From: Bacteroidales bacterium
Lineage (GTDB): Bacteria > Bacteroidota > Bacteroidia > Bacteroidales > ML635J-15
DNA: 24,329 nucleotides
Assembly (NCBI GenBank): GCA_017997855.1
Contig: JAGOEF010000003.1
Coordinates: 1-24,329, forward strand
Direction: 5' to 3'
Shown: piece after piece, positions 22,877-24,329 of the stretch
Position numbering within the stretch: position 1 is the stretch's first letter
How the letters are laid out: each line of letters opens with the position of its first letter
The notes under the pieces: model-generated
Told to the model about the DNA's origin: nothing
Database searches by the model: none
What the model saw: the letters and a program-made list of their open reading frames with translations, nothing else
Position numbers and translations under genes: made by a program

Positions 22877-24329
22877 TCACCGGGTAATCAGTATTTTCTT
22901 TACCGGCATGCCCTGAGCCATAATAAGGTACATTCCCTGAGTAAGGTTTGCAACGGGCAAACTTAATCGGCTTCCTTTATATGGCAATATGCATATAATT
23001 CGCCCCATCGCGTCGCACAGGTTGATGTCGCCACGATAACCCGGATTGTTTACTTCAATATACAGTGTTTCGTTGGCCGGATTGGGGTAGCAAACAAAAG
23101 TATTCAGGCTACTGAGTATTTCTGATGATGACACATTGCGACCGAGGCGGGCAATATAGCGACCACCACTTTGCCAGATGGCTTTTGGCGTAAATACAAA
23201 TTTACCTTTGTTAGTGTCTCCGCTGTAGGGATGCATAAATACATATTCGTTGCCATCGGTAACAAATGTGCCTATATTGGTTGAGAGCCACAGTAAGCCG
23301 GTTGCGGGGTCACAGAATAAATAACTGATATTATTGGTTGGCAAACCCGTTTCGGTGTTCTGGAGCAACCATTCCTCATTATTAAAAATATAAATACCCT
23401 TATTGCCCGTAGCCACCCAAATCTGATTTCCGGAGAATGCTACTGCATTGATACTGTAAATGTCGGGAGAGCCCGGTGTTTCAAGAATATTTGTAAACAC
23501 AGCTTCCGAAAATGAATACAGCTCTTCTCGTGTGCTCAACCAGCATTCACTTTCCGATTTAGGCCAAATTTTCGAGAATCCCAAACTGTTAGAATAATAG
23601 TTCCACTGATTGCCTACGTGCTGAAACAATCCCGTAGATGTTAACACCCACAACACATTGCCCCAACAACGAATATCTCTGACCAAGCCCACTGGTTCAC
23701 CGGCCAGTTCATCAAAATAGGTCAATTCCATATTTGCCAATAGAAAAAGTCCATAGGAACCCATCCAGACATTTCCGGTACTATCGGCTTCCATACAGTA
23801 AACAGACCTTCCCTGAAGGATTGATTCATAGTTATAATTATTCCAGCCGCTTTCGTCGAGTACCGACAAACCATTGGTTGCTCTTACATACACTTCATCG
23901 TTGGTGGCACAAAACGGGAAATTAAGACCTGAGTACGTTCTTGCAAAAAAGTAATTAAAAGAGCCATTGAAAAAACAAGCCAAACCACCTTTTCGGCCTA
24001 TCGAATCCAAGGAGTTGAAGTTAAAGCCATACCAAACGGCACCCCGATTATCGCAGGCCAACTGGTTTATATAGTAATTTTTTTGTGGATCGGAGTACTC
24101 TGTCCATTGCCCCATGCTATTACACAATAATGCATTTTGCGCAGCAACCCAGACATTGTTTTGAATATCGCAGCCCAAACCAGAAACCGAACGTGAACCC
24201 AAGACCGGATTTTGATGGTTATACCATTGTTCCCCATCGAAACTCACCAAATGACCAATGCAACCACCAAACCATAAGCCATTATCATTGTCAATAACTG
24301 CAGCATGAACACAGTTAATATCGCAGGCG
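22877..24329 (-). CDS. Secreted beta-propeller protein with T9SS type A sorting domain (5' end beyond window)
   Basis: The frame is open from the right edge to the stop at 22877, giving 483 visible residues with no start in view; the true start lies outside. A first ORF start at 24250 is a TTG within the open frame and is not the gene start. The visible protein contains repeated blades with a W-V/M/F-A/G signature: GLWFGG, NVWVAAQNALL, AVWYGF, NVWMGSYGLFLL, VLWVLTSTGLF, QIWVATGNKGIYIF and LLWLSTNIGTFV. This resembles the two-component-regulator-type propeller repeat. The last ~75 residues are a T9SS type A domain: FVCYPNPANETLYIEV, then INLCDAMGRII and LTQGMYLIMAQG, ending KKILITR. It should be exported across the outer membrane by the type IX system. 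The substrate or ligand is unknown. Confidence 0.9.
   Translation of the reverse strand, partial: ACDINCVHAAVIDNDNGLWFGGCIGHLVSFDGEQWYNHQNPVLGSRSVSGLGCDIQNNVWVAAQNALLCNSMGQWTEYSDPQKNYYINQLACDNRGAVWYGFNFNSLDSIGRKGGLACFFNGSFNYFFARTYSGLNFPFCATNDEVYVRATNGLSVLDESGWNNYNYESILQGRSVYCMEADSTGNVWMGSYGLFLLANMELTYFDELAGEPVGLVRDIRCWGNVLWVLTSTGLFQHVGNQWNYYSNSLGFSKIWPKSESECWLSTREELYSFSEAVFTNILETPGSPDIYSINAVAFSGNQIWVATGNKGIYIFNNEEWLLQNTETGLPTNNISYLFCDPATGLLWLSTNIGTFVTDGNEYVFMHPYSGDTNKGKFVFTPKAIWQSGGRYIARLGRNVSSSEILSSLNTFVCYPNPANETLYIEVNNPGYRGDINLCDAMGRIICILPYKGSRLSLPVANLTQGMYLIMAQGMPVKKILITR

Overview
The window is about 24.3 kb of chromosomal DNA from a member of the Bacteroidota, most likely class Bacteroidia. 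Three things point there. A secreted protein carries a type IX secretion (T9SS) type A C-terminal sorting domain. Several lineage-typical families are present: DUF4271, a degenerate-zinc TraR/DksA protein, GT117/DUF2723, and an LspA with a long internal insert. The best promoters match the Bacteroidota pattern TTTG-N17..20-TAnnTTTG. The gene set is mostly housekeeping. I saw no tRNA, rRNA, CRISPR array, insertion sequence or phage gene.

Layout from left to right. A partial purQ (minus) is at 1-692, followed by a secreted coiled-coil protein (minus) with its own terminator. A plus-strand pair follows: a large GT117 membrane glycosyltransferase-like protein and an overlapping polysaccharide deacetylase. 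The minus-strand cluster ileS - traR/dksA-like - lspA occupies 5483-10052. A 695-bp gene-free island (10053-10747) separates ileS from trpS. It holds the ileS promoter, 14-bp repeats ending in a perfect palindrome, a 13-copy 21-bp tandem array, and two further hairpins. A long minus-strand cluster covers 10748-16247, in transcription order coiled-coil membrane protein, DUF4271 protein, hemD, rnpA, S41 protease, trpS. A minus-strand rpsP-rimM pair (16306-17425) has a clear promoter and a hairpin at the start of its leader.

To the right of rpsP, gmhA (plus) is divergently transcribed and converges on the minus-strand pair glnS-coaD. Divergent from glnS is a plus-strand pair: a 7TM-type hybrid-less sensor histidine kinase and folB, one base apart. 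The window ends inside a minus-strand gene for a beta-propeller protein exported by T9SS.

Functionally the region brings together translation (ileS, trpS, glnS, rpsP, rimM, rnpA), cofactor and nucleotide synthesis (purQ, hemD, coaD, folB), envelope biogenesis (lspA, gmhA, GT117, deacetylase, S41 protease) and one orphan sensor kinase. The least explained part is the repeat island at about 10.16-10.64 kb. Its 21-bp units each contain a small inverted repeat whose pairing is kept best on the minus-strand RNA, downstream of trpS.
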